DNA from: Clostridium acidisoli DSM 12555
Lineage (GTDB): Bacteria > Bacillota > Clostridia > Clostridiales > Clostridiaceae
DNA: 64,000 nucleotides
Direction of reading: 5' to 3'
Assembly (NCBI RefSeq): GCF_900176305.1
Contig: NZ_FWXH01000009.1
Span: 1-64,000, forward strand
Shown: positions 7,634 to 15,685 of the stretch, piece after piece
Numbering within the stretch: position 1 is the first letter of the stretch
How the letters are laid out: each line of letters begins with the position of its first letter
The notes under the pieces: model-generated
Seen by the model: the letters and a program-made list of their open reading frames with translations, nothing else
Database searches by the model: none
Told to the model about the DNA's origin: nothing
Translations under genes and position numbers: made by a program

Positions 7634-9208
7634 TTATATTTTTGCTTTGCTTAGTGCTGCACTTACAGCATTTATTATCCCTTCACTACTATAGGTTGCT
7701 CCTGAAACTGTATCCACGCTGGTAGACTGAGCCGTAATTATTTCGTTTGGTACAGTATCCACTGCTCTTTGATAAAAATTCGGTGTATCATTTATTTGAT
7801 CTATTTTAATATCTGAAATTTTACCACTCTTAACTGTTACTGACACCTGTAAGCCTGGTCTAAATCCATCTGCTGTTCCTGTATAGGTGCCATCCTTGTA
7901 CTTTCCACCTTGCTGAGTACTTCCTTCATTAGAAGTAGCTGCTTGCTGCTGCGTACTTGCAGCATTTGTCTGTGTTTGTGCTTGCACCTCATTGCTTGTT
8001 TCAGTTTGTGTATTTGTGGCTTTACTACTACTGCTTGTTGAACCTACTGTTGCCTCTTTTAATGCATTCTTTACAGCATTTATTATTCCATTACTACTAT
8101 AAGTTGCTCCTGAAACAGTGTCCACCTCAGTAGATTGAGAACTAATTATTTCATTTGGAATGGAATTTGCGGCTTTGTCATAATATCCAGGTGTATCATT
8201 TGTTTGTACTATTTTCACATCTGTTATCTTGCCACCCTTTATTGTTACCGAAACCTGCATACCTGGTCTGAATCCATCTGCTGTTCCTGTATAGGTACCA
8301 TCTTTATAATTGCCTTTTGTTGAAGCTGTAGCTGAAACACTAACTGTATTGGGAAAATATTTTGTCACTGCATTACCACCTAGATTATTAAGTCCATATA
8401 TTGCACCAAATCCAACTATGGCAACAGAGCTTGCTAACGCAGGATTTACATTTTCATTTAAAACATTAGCATTGGTATTTCTTCTTGGACAGACTTCTAT
8501 GCAGTTCAAGCAATTTATACATTCTCCACCGCGCTGTTCTTGAACTTTGTAAAGTTCTATTCCCATAGAGCAATTATTTGTACATATTCTGCATTTCCCA
8601 CATTTGTCATTTGGTTTGTTAATTTTAAAAATACTTATCTTAGATACAATAGTAAATATAGCACCTAAAGGACATAAATATCTGCAAAAAAATCTTTCAA
8701 CAAATGCAGCTCCTACTCCTATGAGAATTAAAAGTATAAATCCAATAGTATAAGTTGATACTACTTGTGGAAAGTTTGTTATTTGTGCAAAAGCATCCCA
8801 TGGATTAGCTGTTTTAAATATTGTACTTCCCATAGTCCATACAAATATTATTAACATAAATAAAATTAAATATTTCACATACTTTAATATAGCATCAACA
8901 TCCTTGTCAATTTTAAAATTCACTTTAAATATATTCTTTGAAATTTTATATACAATATCATTAAATGTTCCAAACGCACATATCCAGCCACAGAAAAATC
9001 TTCCGAATATAATGGTTAGCGGTATAATAGTTAAGACCTCAATTAAGCTTGGATAGGCATGTAGAAAATTAAAGTTGCCTTTTATAATCATGAGGTATAT
9101 ATTTTTTATTTGACTAAAAGTTAGGGTAAAAAGTCCTGGTAACAAATATAAAAATCCCAATTGCACTACAATTCTAAATATTTGTATCTTTTTTATCTTC
9201 TTCTTCAT
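7634..9208 (-). CDS. Membrane polyferredoxin with two FMN-binding domains (NapH/NosR-like)
   Basis: The protein (524 aa) likely passes electrons across or out of the membrane. The N-terminal 190 residues hold about five helices with the NapH/NosR motifs FCGWICAFG and CRYLCPLGA. Two CxxCxxCxxxC-type 4Fe-4S sites follow (about 203-240), then a helix, then two homologous FMN_bind domains. Each ends in VSGATYSS, where ApbE attaches FMN to the Thr (Thr369 and Thr505). A Ser/Thr/Gln-rich linker separates the two domains, so both are probably extracellular. The start at 9208 is chosen for GGGAGTG about 10 nt upstream; it overlaps the apbE 3' end by 35 nt, which ties the enzyme to its substrate. Confidence 0.88.
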   Translation of the reverse strand: MKKKIKKIQIFRIVVQLGFLYLLPGLFTLTFSQIKNIYLMIIKGNFNFLHAYPSLIEVLTIIPLTIIFGRFFCGWICAFGTFNDIVYKISKNIFKVNFKIDKDVDAILKYVKYLILFMLIIFVWTMGSTIFKTANPWDAFAQITNFPQVVSTYTIGFILLILIGVGAAFVERFFCRYLCPLGAIFTIVSKISIFKINKPNDKCGKCRICTNNCSMGIELYKVQEQRGGECINCLNCIEVCPRRNTNANVLNENVNPALASSVAIVGFGAIYGLNNLGGNAVTKYFPNTVSVSATASTKGNYKDGTYTGTADGFRPGMQVSVTIKGGKITDVKIVQTNDTPGYYDKAANSIPNEIISSQSTEVDTVSGATYSSNGIINAVKNALKEATVGSTSSSSKATNTQTETSNEVQAQTQTNAASTQQQAATSNEGSTQQGGKYKDGTYTGTADGFRPGLQVSVTVKSGKISDIKIDQINDTPNFYQRAVDTVPNEIITAQSTSVDTVSGATYSSEGIINAVSAALSKAKI

Positions 9209-10250
9209 AGTTAATTTCACTCCCATTCAATTTAAATTCTTCGTTACACACCTTGAATTTATCTCTAATTCCATCTGTAATATATACTTCCTTATTGGAT
9301 GTTATAAAAATTGCCTCTACTCCTTTAAGTTCCTTTAATACTTTCATTCCTTCTTTAACACCAAGTATATACATTCCAGTTGAAAGTCCATCCCCTTCAA
9401 TCGATAAGTCTGATATTATAGTTACACTTATGACATCACTTTCAGATGGATATCCATTTCTTGGATCGATAATATGTTGAAGTTTCTTTCCACCTAAAAC
9501 AGAATATCTTTCGTAGCCTCCTGAAGTTACTACTGACTTATTACTTAGTTCTATAGTGCCAATAAATTCTTCTCTAGCTCCTAATGGATTTTGTATTCCA
9601 ACCTTCCAATTAGATCCATCTTTTTTCTTTCCTAGTACAAATATGTTTCCTCCAAGATTTATCATGGCACTTTTTATATTGTTTTTGACAAATATATTTT
9701 TAACTTCATCTGCTGCATATCCTTTTGCTATGCCACCTACATCAAGCTGCTGCTGTTTATGCTTTAATCCAATCCACCTAATATCATCTTCTAAAACAAT
9801 GTCATTATAATTTACAAGCTTAAGTGCCTGTTCTATTTCAGACTTATTTGGAATTCTTGCTTTATCTTTTCCAATTCCCCAAATAGCCACTATTGGTCTT
9901 ATAGTTATATCAAAAGTTCCTTTACACAACTTGCAATATTTAATTGCCTCTTTTATAACAAAATACGTATCACTACTTACCGTTTGCCCTCCTTGTCCTG
10001 CATTTCTATTTATATTTGAAATTTCACTGTCATCTTTAAATACGGACATCTTGTCATCTATTTCCTTTAACTTTTCTTCAGCCTGTTGCAAGGCTATATT
10101 GCTTTTTTTACCATAAGCTTTTAATTGTACTAAAGTCCCTAATACATAAATTCCAATACTAAGTTCCTGATTCTTATTTTTACTAAAACTAAATATAACA
10201 GTTAACATAATTATTAAAATTAGAACTAACGCTAACAAAAGAATGTTCAT
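9174..10250 (-). CDS. apbE: FAD:protein FMN transferase
   Basis: ApbE (358 aa) transfers FMN from FAD to Thr in SGAT motifs, and the next gene encodes two such sites. The N-terminus is a single hydrophobic helix (signal or anchor), so it acts outside the membrane. Visible family motifs are DVGGIAKGYAAD and GDGLSTGMYILG, plus the HIIDPRNGYP block that binds the flavin. AGAGGTG precedes the ATG chosen here; a GTG three codons earlier is possible. The gene lies behind a promoter with a tandem 11-bp repeat. Confidence 0.92.
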   Translation of the reverse strand: MNILLLALVLILIIMLTVIFSFSKNKNQELSIGIYVLGTLVQLKAYGKKSNIALQQAEEKLKEIDDKMSVFKDDSEISNINRNAGQGGQTVSSDTYFVIKEAIKYCKLCKGTFDITIRPIVAIWGIGKDKARIPNKSEIEQALKLVNYNDIVLEDDIRWIGLKHKQQQLDVGGIAKGYAADEVKNIFVKNNIKSAMINLGGNIFVLGKKKDGSNWKVGIQNPLGAREEFIGTIELSNKSVVTSGGYERYSVLGGKKLQHIIDPRNGYPSESDVISVTIISDLSIEGDGLSTGMYILGVKEGMKVLKELKGVEAIFITSNKEVYITDGIRDKFKVCNEEFKLNGSEINYEEEDKKDTNI

Positions 10251-10272
10251 ATCAATCACCTCTGCAAAACTT

Positions 10273-10330
10273 ATTATAAATTAGTTTTCTTAATATAAGT
10301 TTAGAACTAGCTGAGAGTTAGCTGAGAGAA
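10273..10330 (-). promoter_or_regulatory. Activator-type promoter of apbE with an 11-bp direct repeat
   Basis: A TATAAT -10 box (10273-10278) lacks a consensus -35. Where the -35 should be, and just upstream of it, two copies of an 11-bp block lie head to tail: AGCTGAGAGTT (10309-10319) and AGCTGAGAGAA (10320-10330), plus strand. Direct repeats with an 11-bp step next to a weak -35 are the usual binding site of PhoB/OmpR-type response regulators. No such regulator is encoded in the window; the kinase gene next door may be its partner. Confidence 0.55.
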
Positions 10331-10363
10331 CTTTAAACAAATTATTAAAATTTATTTTAATAA

Positions 10364-10403
10364 AGGTTGCAGAAAAATGATTAAAATCATCTTTCTGCAA
10401 CCT
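10364..10403 (-). terminator. Terminator overlapping the end of the kinase gene
   Basis: AGGTTGCAGAAA (10364-10375) pairs perfectly with TTTCTGCAACCT (10392-10403). The right arm contains the last codons of the kinase gene, so the stop codon lies inside the hairpin. A T-rich stretch follows on the minus strand. Confidence 0.7.
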
Positions 10404-11913
10404 CTTTTGGTAAAAATATATAAAAAGTAGTTCCAACTCCAACTTCACTTTTAACTTCAATTTTTCCATCATGCGCATCAATAATTGATTTAACAATTGA
10501 AAGACCAAGTCCATAGCCCCCATATTTTCGAGATCTATGTTTTTCACTTCTAAAAAACCTGTCAAAGATTTTTTCAATATTTTCTTCTGAAATTCCCGTA
10601 CCGTTATCTTTTATTTTTAGTACCACATATTTATTAGAGTAATTTTTTGAACTTTTAGCTGAAATTATAATTTCTCCAAGCTTCTCATCAGTGTGTCTTA
10701 CTGCATTTTGTACAAGATTAAAAATTACTTGTTTTATTTGATTTTTGTTAATATATACAAATGCATTATCATCTAACTCTAATTTTATCTTTCTCTCTCC
10801 TAGGAGTATTTTTATTTGTGGGATAACCTCATCTATAACGTCTTTTATATTTTCTGACTGTATTTCTTTTGACATCTTTTGATCTAGTCTATTTAAAAGT
10901 AATAAATCATTTACTAATTTAGTTAACCTTTCACTTTCTATTAAAATACTATTTAACGCCATATCCAATTGTTCTTCATTCTTTGCTGCACCTCTCAATA
11001 AAACCTCAACAAAACCATGAATAGAAGTAAGCGGAGTTCTTAATTCATGTGACGCGTCAGAAACAAACTGCCTCATTTTTTCTCTGATTCTCTGTTCTTC
11101 TTTAAAAGATGTGTCTATTCTATCTAACATATTATTAAAGGCGTTTGCTAAGCTATCAATTTCAATTTGTCCGTTATCTGTGGACAGATACCTGTCTAAT
11201 TTAGCGGCATCAACATGTTCTACATTGTCTTTCATATTATAAAGTGGTTTTAAAGTATATTTAAAAACCTTACTTCCAACTATAGCCCCTATTATAAGTA
11301 TTAGTAGAGATGCGATTATAAATATATTTTTTTGATTGTACAATATATCTTCAACTTGAGCCGCCGACATGCTTAGTTGCAATAAGCCTACAGGCGAATT
11401 AAGATTTCCTATCTTCCTAAAGCCAATTATTTGCAAATCTCCATTTTTATCTTTAAATAGTTTATAGCCTTCTAAAGTACCTTTTGTTTTTAGTAGCTTT
11501 TTGTACTCATCTTTTGATAATCCTGGAATAGGCATTGGCTTTTCTAACTTTTTAATAGATTTTTTATTATCCTCTATTTCGTAAAAATTTTTAACTTGAG
11601 TTCTTCCATCTATCCTATTTCCATTTATATCAATTACGGCTGCATTCACATTTTCATCAATGACTGCATTTATTAATTTGGACGAATTTTGGAGTAAACC
11701 TTGGTATGAATTAATCCCCTTAAAAGTATCTGTGTCAATGTTATGAAATCTTGCATCTAAAATTTGTTCTTTACTTGAATATAGATAATTTTTCATTGTG
11801 AAATACTGGAAAATTTCCATTGTTATTAATAATAACAATAATATAACAAGAAACCTTTTTACTAATTGCCATCTTAGACTATTTGCTCTTAAAAGTTTTT
11901 TTACTTTTATCAT
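10387..11913 (-). CDS. OmpR-class sensor histidine kinase
   Basis: The kinase (508 aa) has an N-terminal helix (about 18-38), an extracellular domain of about 150 residues, a second helix (about 195-215), a HAMP linker, a HisKA domain with SHELRTPLTSIHGF, and a HATPase domain with N (NLVQNAVRH), G1 (DNGTGI) and G2 (GGYGLGLSIV) boxes. No response regulator gene adjoins it. It overlaps the PHP gene by 4 nt (ATGA), so the two are co-translated. The OmpR-type repeat just downstream, in front of apbE, suggests one output, but that link is inferred. Confidence 0.9.
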   Translation of the reverse strand: MIKVKKLLRANSLRWQLVKRFLVILLLLLITMEIFQYFTMKNYLYSSKEQILDARFHNIDTDTFKGINSYQGLLQNSSKLINAVIDENVNAAVIDINGNRIDGRTQVKNFYEIEDNKKSIKKLEKPMPIPGLSKDEYKKLLKTKGTLEGYKLFKDKNGDLQIIGFRKIGNLNSPVGLLQLSMSAAQVEDILYNQKNIFIIASLLILIIGAIVGSKVFKYTLKPLYNMKDNVEHVDAAKLDRYLSTDNGQIEIDSLANAFNNMLDRIDTSFKEEQRIREKMRQFVSDASHELRTPLTSIHGFVEVLLRGAAKNEEQLDMALNSILIESERLTKLVNDLLLLNRLDQKMSKEIQSENIKDVIDEVIPQIKILLGERKIKLELDDNAFVYINKNQIKQVIFNLVQNAVRHTDEKLGEIIISAKSSKNYSNKYVVLKIKDNGTGISEENIEKIFDRFFRSEKHRSRKYGGYGLGLSIVKSIIDAHDGKIEVKSEVGVGTTFYIFLPKEVAER

Positions 11914-12797
11914 CCTTCTACCTCAGATAAAAAAATCGGCTGAATCCATGCCATTGCACCATCTTCTCTAATTAACTCAACTCTAATATATCCTTCACTT
12001 CCCTTAACCTCATAAGATTTTTCTATACCCGTACTACTGTAATATACCTGACCATCTTTGCCAATAAATTTAAATTTCACTGGAACATTTTGTACTCTAA
12101 CTGTTATTACATCATCTTTTATATGGATTTTTTCAATTAATACTCCACTAGAACAATAAAAACTACCATTCTTAATGTTTTTTAGAATTTCCTCTCTACT
12201 TCTGTCTTTAGCCAGCACCATATTGTACGCCCCACCAGCTCTTGAAAAAACATGCATATCGTCATTTGCAAAACCATATACTTTTTTCCCGCAGCTTAGA
12301 AGCTCATCCCATAAATCTGTAGCAAGCGCCCTACCTTTGTTATCATGTTTTACATTGTTATTAAAAATTTCTATTCCAATATAATTATTTAAATTCTTTA
12401 ATTTTTCAAAAGGCCAATAATCATCCTTATATACGTGTGGATGACAAATTATATTAAATCCGCCTTGTTCTACAACACTATTTAAAAGCTGCTGGTGATT
12501 TTCTATATTATCCTTATCATCATCATAATGATGAACGTTTATTCCTAATGTCTGAAATGAACTTTTTTTGTACTCTGTTCCTTGGAAAAGTATGATTTTA
12601 TCATCATTAACAACTTCCTTTAAACTTGTAAGCATATAATGATCTGTTATAGCCAAAAAGTCATATTCCATCTTATGTGATGTGTACATATCAATTACTT
12701 TTTCCACATCGTAGTGCCCACATGGACTATTATTGGTATGTGTATGAAGATTTCCCTTTAACCAAATACCTTGAAAATTAAAATTATTTTTTATCAT
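11910..12797 (-). CDS. PHP-domain metal-dependent phosphoesterase
   Basis: The protein (295 aa) has the metal-ligand motifs of the PHP superfamily: NLHTHTNNS near the N-terminus, AITDHYM, a Cys-His-Pro-His block (IICHPHVY) and FANDDMH. Members include histidinol phosphatases, nucleotide phosphoesterases and polymerase-associated domains; the substrate here is unknown. The final 70 residues resemble a small beta-sandwich. The ATG at 12797 is chosen because GAGG lies 6 nt upstream. The 4-nt overlap with a sensor kinase is an unusual pairing. Confidence 0.8.
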   Translation of the reverse strand: MIKNNFNFQGIWLKGNLHTHTNNSPCGHYDVEKVIDMYTSHKMEYDFLAITDHYMLTSLKEVVNDDKIILFQGTEYKKSSFQTLGINVHHYDDDKDNIENHQQLLNSVVEQGGFNIICHPHVYKDDYWPFEKLKNLNNYIGIEIFNNNVKHDNKGRALATDLWDELLSCGKKVYGFANDDMHVFSRAGGAYNMVLAKDRSREEILKNIKNGSFYCSSGVLIEKIHIKDDVITVRVQNVPVKFKFIGKDGQVYYSSTGIEKSYEVKGSEGYIRVELIREDGAMAWIQPIFLSEVEG

Positions 12798-12903
12798 AAT
12801 AAACCTCATCTAATCATATTCTTATTGTTTACTAACAATTTTACTATATATTTTTCAATTGTAAATCTTTTTAAAATATTTGCATAAGCTTAGTAAGCAT
12901 AAA

Positions 12904-12946
12904 AAAATAGCGTGAATCCTTATATATGAAAGATTCATGCTATTTT
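12904..12946 (-). terminator. Terminator of the candidate RiPP operon
   Basis: AAAATAGCGTGAATC (12904-12918) pairs with GATTCATGCTATTTT (12932-12946) with one G-T pair. A run of T follows on the minus strand. It lies about 50 nt beyond the stop codon of the MFS gene. Confidence 0.75.
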
Positions 12947-12992
12947 ATCCAATTCCACACAATTGATTTTGTATTTCTCATCATTAGCCATA

Positions 12993-14204
12993 TTAACTAA
13001 ACTCTCTCATAAAATTATTTTTTAATATATATCCGATACTTAATACTCCTAACATTATTGAACAAAATGCAAATGAATTTTTTATACCAAGTACAATATA
13101 TATGTAGTTTGCTGATAAATAACCTATAACATAAGCTAGTGATATCATACTATTTGAAAAACTATATACTCTACCTCTTTCATTATCATTAATGTTGTTA
13201 GCGAATATAACTTGCATAATTAACTCTCTTATTCCCAAACAAAATCCATATAAAAACCACAATAGTAGAAATATATATTTATTTAATGTAATAGAATGCA
13301 TATATATAACTAAAAAAATTATAATAGTGGAAACAAAAATTAATTTATATTTATATTTGTTAATATTAAATTTTGAACATATAAATATTCCTATTAAAAT
13401 ACCAATAGAGTTAAAAGTCATTATTAATGCATAAAAACTGTCGTCTAATTTATAATATTTTTTTATCAGACTTATTATAAGTACAGATATAATTGCTTCA
13501 AATAGTGTTTTTATTATATCTAAATCAAGTATTGGTTTAATAATTGAATTATTCTTTACTAATAAGAAACCATTGAAAATTTGTGTCTTAATGCTTGCGT
13601 GTTCATAATGTTTGATACGAGTTTTATCCACATTTTTCATGTTGATATTTAAGTTTAATAATAATATAAAAGATATAATATATGTTATTGAATCAATAAT
13701 AAATAAAAATTTGCTACTAAAAATTGCTAACATAATAGTTCCAATTGATGGTCCTAATAAGCTTATAATATTTCTACTTAAACTAGATAACGTTACTCCA
13801 CTTTCTAACAAATCTTTATCTAATAAATTAGGTATAATAGAAGACCTTGCCGCTGTAAAACAACTTGTAAATATGCCCATTAAAAATGCCATTATATATG
13901 CAACATAAATATTGGCAGTCATAAATAATGCAAAAGTTAAAATTGCTCTACATAAATCACTAATTAAAAGTATTCTCTTTTGATCATATTTATCAGCTAA
14001 TATTCCAGCAAATGGTCCAATAATAATCCAAGGTATTGTTTCACACATTAATATTATTCCAGAAGATAAAATTGTTCCAGATAAATAATATGCAAACAAT
14101 GGAAATGCCAACATAGTAAATGCATCTCCAAAATTTGAAATTACTTGCGAAGCATAAACGTAAATATAATTCTTAGATTTTAGTAATTTGATATATTTAT
14201 TCAT
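12993..14204 (-). CDS. MFS exporter of the candidate RiPP operon
   Basis: The protein (403 aa) is a major facilitator transporter with about twelve helices and the MFS loop motif GILADKYDQKRIL. It resembles the drug/peptide exporters of the enterobactin (EntS/MFS_3) group. I chose the ATG at 14204 because AAAGGATTT precedes it; an earlier in-frame ATG would overlap the maturase gene and lacks a good ribosome site. It follows the radical SAM gene by 22 nt and precedes a terminator, so it is the last gene of the peptide operon and the likely exporter of the product. The gene is visibly richer in A+T than its neighbours. Confidence 0.82.
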   Translation of the reverse strand: MNKYIKLLKSKNYIYVYASQVISNFGDAFTMLAFPLFAYYLSGTILSSGIILMCETIPWIIIGPFAGILADKYDQKRILLISDLCRAILTFALFMTANIYVAYIMAFLMGIFTSCFTAARSSIIPNLLDKDLLESGVTLSSLSRNIISLLGPSIGTIMLAIFSSKFLFIIDSITYIISFILLLNLNINMKNVDKTRIKHYEHASIKTQIFNGFLLVKNNSIIKPILDLDIIKTLFEAIISVLIISLIKKYYKLDDSFYALIMTFNSIGILIGIFICSKFNINKYKYKLIFVSTIIIFLVIYMHSITLNKYIFLLLWFLYGFCLGIRELIMQVIFANNINDNERGRVYSFSNSMISLAYVIGYLSANYIYIVLGIKNSFAFCSIMLGVLSIGYILKNNFMREFS

Positions 14205-14226
14205 TTTTAAATCCTTTTTATAAAAT

Positions 14227-15492
14227 TTAGTAATAGCAGTTTTGATAATAAGGATTTTTTTCTCCAATATTACCATTAAATAAATAGCTTACAGCTCTAC
14301 ATCCCCCGCCTTTACAAACATGTCTTGTCTCACAAGAATTACATGGTTTTGTATTGTTTATGGACATTTTTTTCTGAACTGCATTAAATTTATTATTTTT
14401 TTGTGAAATTAATGATTTCAAAGAATTATCAAAAATTGATCCCATATTGAATTCGTTATCTCTTAATAAAAGACATGGTACATAATTTCCACTAGATGTT
14501 ATTGCTATATTTTTAGTGCCACAGTCAATATATTTACTTATCTTGTTAGGAAGATAAATACTTTTATTTTTTTTGCTCTCTTTTTGAGTATTTATATCTT
14601 GTGCCGACGAATGGCATCCATTAATAATCGTTTGATAATTTTTAGGTATTAGTTTCCTCCAATTTTTCTTTGCATTACCAATTGGGAAAATAGGTCCATT
14701 TTCAAAATGTATATCTAAATTATCAGCAATAGTTTTTATTTCATTCATTTCTGTTTTATTTATTTCCATAACTGTAGATGTAATCATTACATTAACACCA
14801 TATTCTTTTAATTTTTTTATATTATTAGTACATTTATAGAAAGATCCTTTTACTCCTGTTATATAATCATGATTTTCATTTATGCCTAAAATAGGAATTC
14901 TTACATCTACATTGTAATCCTTAAAAATTTTTAATGTTTCATCATCAAGAAAAAGACCATTAGTAAGCACAGCTATATTTATATTGACGCTACTTATCAT
15001 TTTTATAATTTCTTTAAAATTAGGATGCAGTGTAGCTTCTCCTCCAGTTAAAGCAATTGTTTTAACGCCTATACTTGATAAGTCATTAATAACATTTTTA
15101 ATTATATTTACATTTAATTCTTTTGTATTTAGTTCGTTTCCCATAAAGCAATGTAAACATTTTTGATTACATTTTGATGTTATCTCAAGCCAACAGAAAT
15201 TAACATCTATAGCATTGTCTATAAAACTATTTATATCGCTATTGCTAGTGTCGCTTACTTTTTGTAGATGAGTGCATTTATCTATTATATTCAAATTAAT
15301 GCATTTATCTACAAAGTTTTTAGTTTTATCATCTAATTTATCATATTCTAATTGAGAAAATTTATCTAATTTATCAAATAAATTTTTACACTCTAAGCCA
15401 ACTCTATATAACTTTTTCAAATTAAAATCATATATTGCTAATGCATGATTACCATTTACTATACATATATTACTTTTCTTTTTAATAAACAT
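14227..15492 (-). CDS. Radical SAM/SPASM peptide maturase
   Basis: The enzyme (421 aa) has the radical SAM 4Fe-4S motif CNQKCLHC (Cys108, 112 and 115), a TGGEATLHP block that binds S-adenosylmethionine, and a C-terminal SPASM domain with at least seven Cys (including CNSC and CKGGGC) for auxiliary clusters. The first 80-90 residues are a small separate domain that may be a PqqD-like leader-binding (RRE) fold; that is inference from size and place. SPASM proteins beside short peptides usually cross-link or otherwise modify the peptide. GGAGG lies just before the chosen ATG. It follows the precursor gene and its hairpin. Confidence 0.88.
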   Translation of the reverse strand: MFIKKKSNICIVNGNHALAIYDFNLKKLYRVGLECKNLFDKLDKFSQLEYDKLDDKTKNFVDKCINLNIIDKCTHLQKVSDTSNSDINSFIDNAIDVNFCWLEITSKCNQKCLHCFMGNELNTKELNVNIIKNVINDLSSIGVKTIALTGGEATLHPNFKEIIKMISSVNINIAVLTNGLFLDDETLKIFKDYNVDVRIPILGINENHDYITGVKGSFYKCTNNIKKLKEYGVNVMITSTVMEINKTEMNEIKTIADNLDIHFENGPIFPIGNAKKNWRKLIPKNYQTIINGCHSSAQDINTQKESKKNKSIYLPNKISKYIDCGTKNIAITSSGNYVPCLLLRDNEFNMGSIFDNSLKSLISQKNNKFNAVQKKMSINNTKPCNSCETRHVCKGGGCRAVSYLFNGNIGEKNPYYQNCYY

Positions 15493-15535
15493 AAAATCCT
15501 CCATTGATATAATCTAAATATTTAGAAATATAAAA

Positions 15536-15565
15536 AAATTAAGTGAAATTGCTTTCACTTAATTT
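15536..15565 (-). terminator. Hairpin between precursor and maturase genes (attenuator)
   Basis: A perfect 13-bp stem (AAATTAAGTGAAA, 15536-15548, with TTTCACTTAATTT, 15553-15565) and a 4-nt loop lie 8 nt after the precursor stop. On the minus strand it is followed by TTTTTTTA. It has the form of a partial terminator that would leave more precursor mRNA than maturase mRNA, or protect the precursor mRNA end. Confidence 0.7.
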
Positions 15566-15572
15566 TCTTATA

Positions 15573-15650
15573 TTAAACTACTGGTCCAAATTCAACTTCA
15601 TCTTGAACTGCACATTCTGTTGCAAGGCTTTCAACGTTTAAAAATTCCAT
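15573..15650 (-). CDS. Candidate RiPP precursor peptide, 25 aa
   Basis: A complete small gene encodes 25 residues starting MEFLNV and ending EFGPVV. It is acidic (two Glu and an Asp between residues 12 and 20, another Glu at 20), with a single Cys at position 13 and no Lys or Arg. An unusually strong ribosome site (AAAGGAGGTG) lies 4-5 nt before the ATG. It sits between a PLP decarboxylase-like gene (35 nt upstream) and a radical SAM/SPASM gene, with its own hairpin downstream, which is the standard layout for a RiPP precursor. I do not recognise the peptide family. The residues modified cannot be read from sequence; Cys13, Phe21 and the C-terminal Gly-Pro-Val-Val are the obvious candidates. 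Confidence 0.75.
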   Translation of the reverse strand: MEFLNVESLATECAVQDEVEFGPVV

Positions 15651-15685
15651 ATTAGCACCTCCTTTCAATAAAACACAATAGATTA

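Noticed and set aside
10290-10577. Open frame of 95 codons on the minus strand
   Set aside because: It lies inside the histidine kinase gene in another frame, lacks a ribosome site and has low-complexity Leu/Lys sequence.
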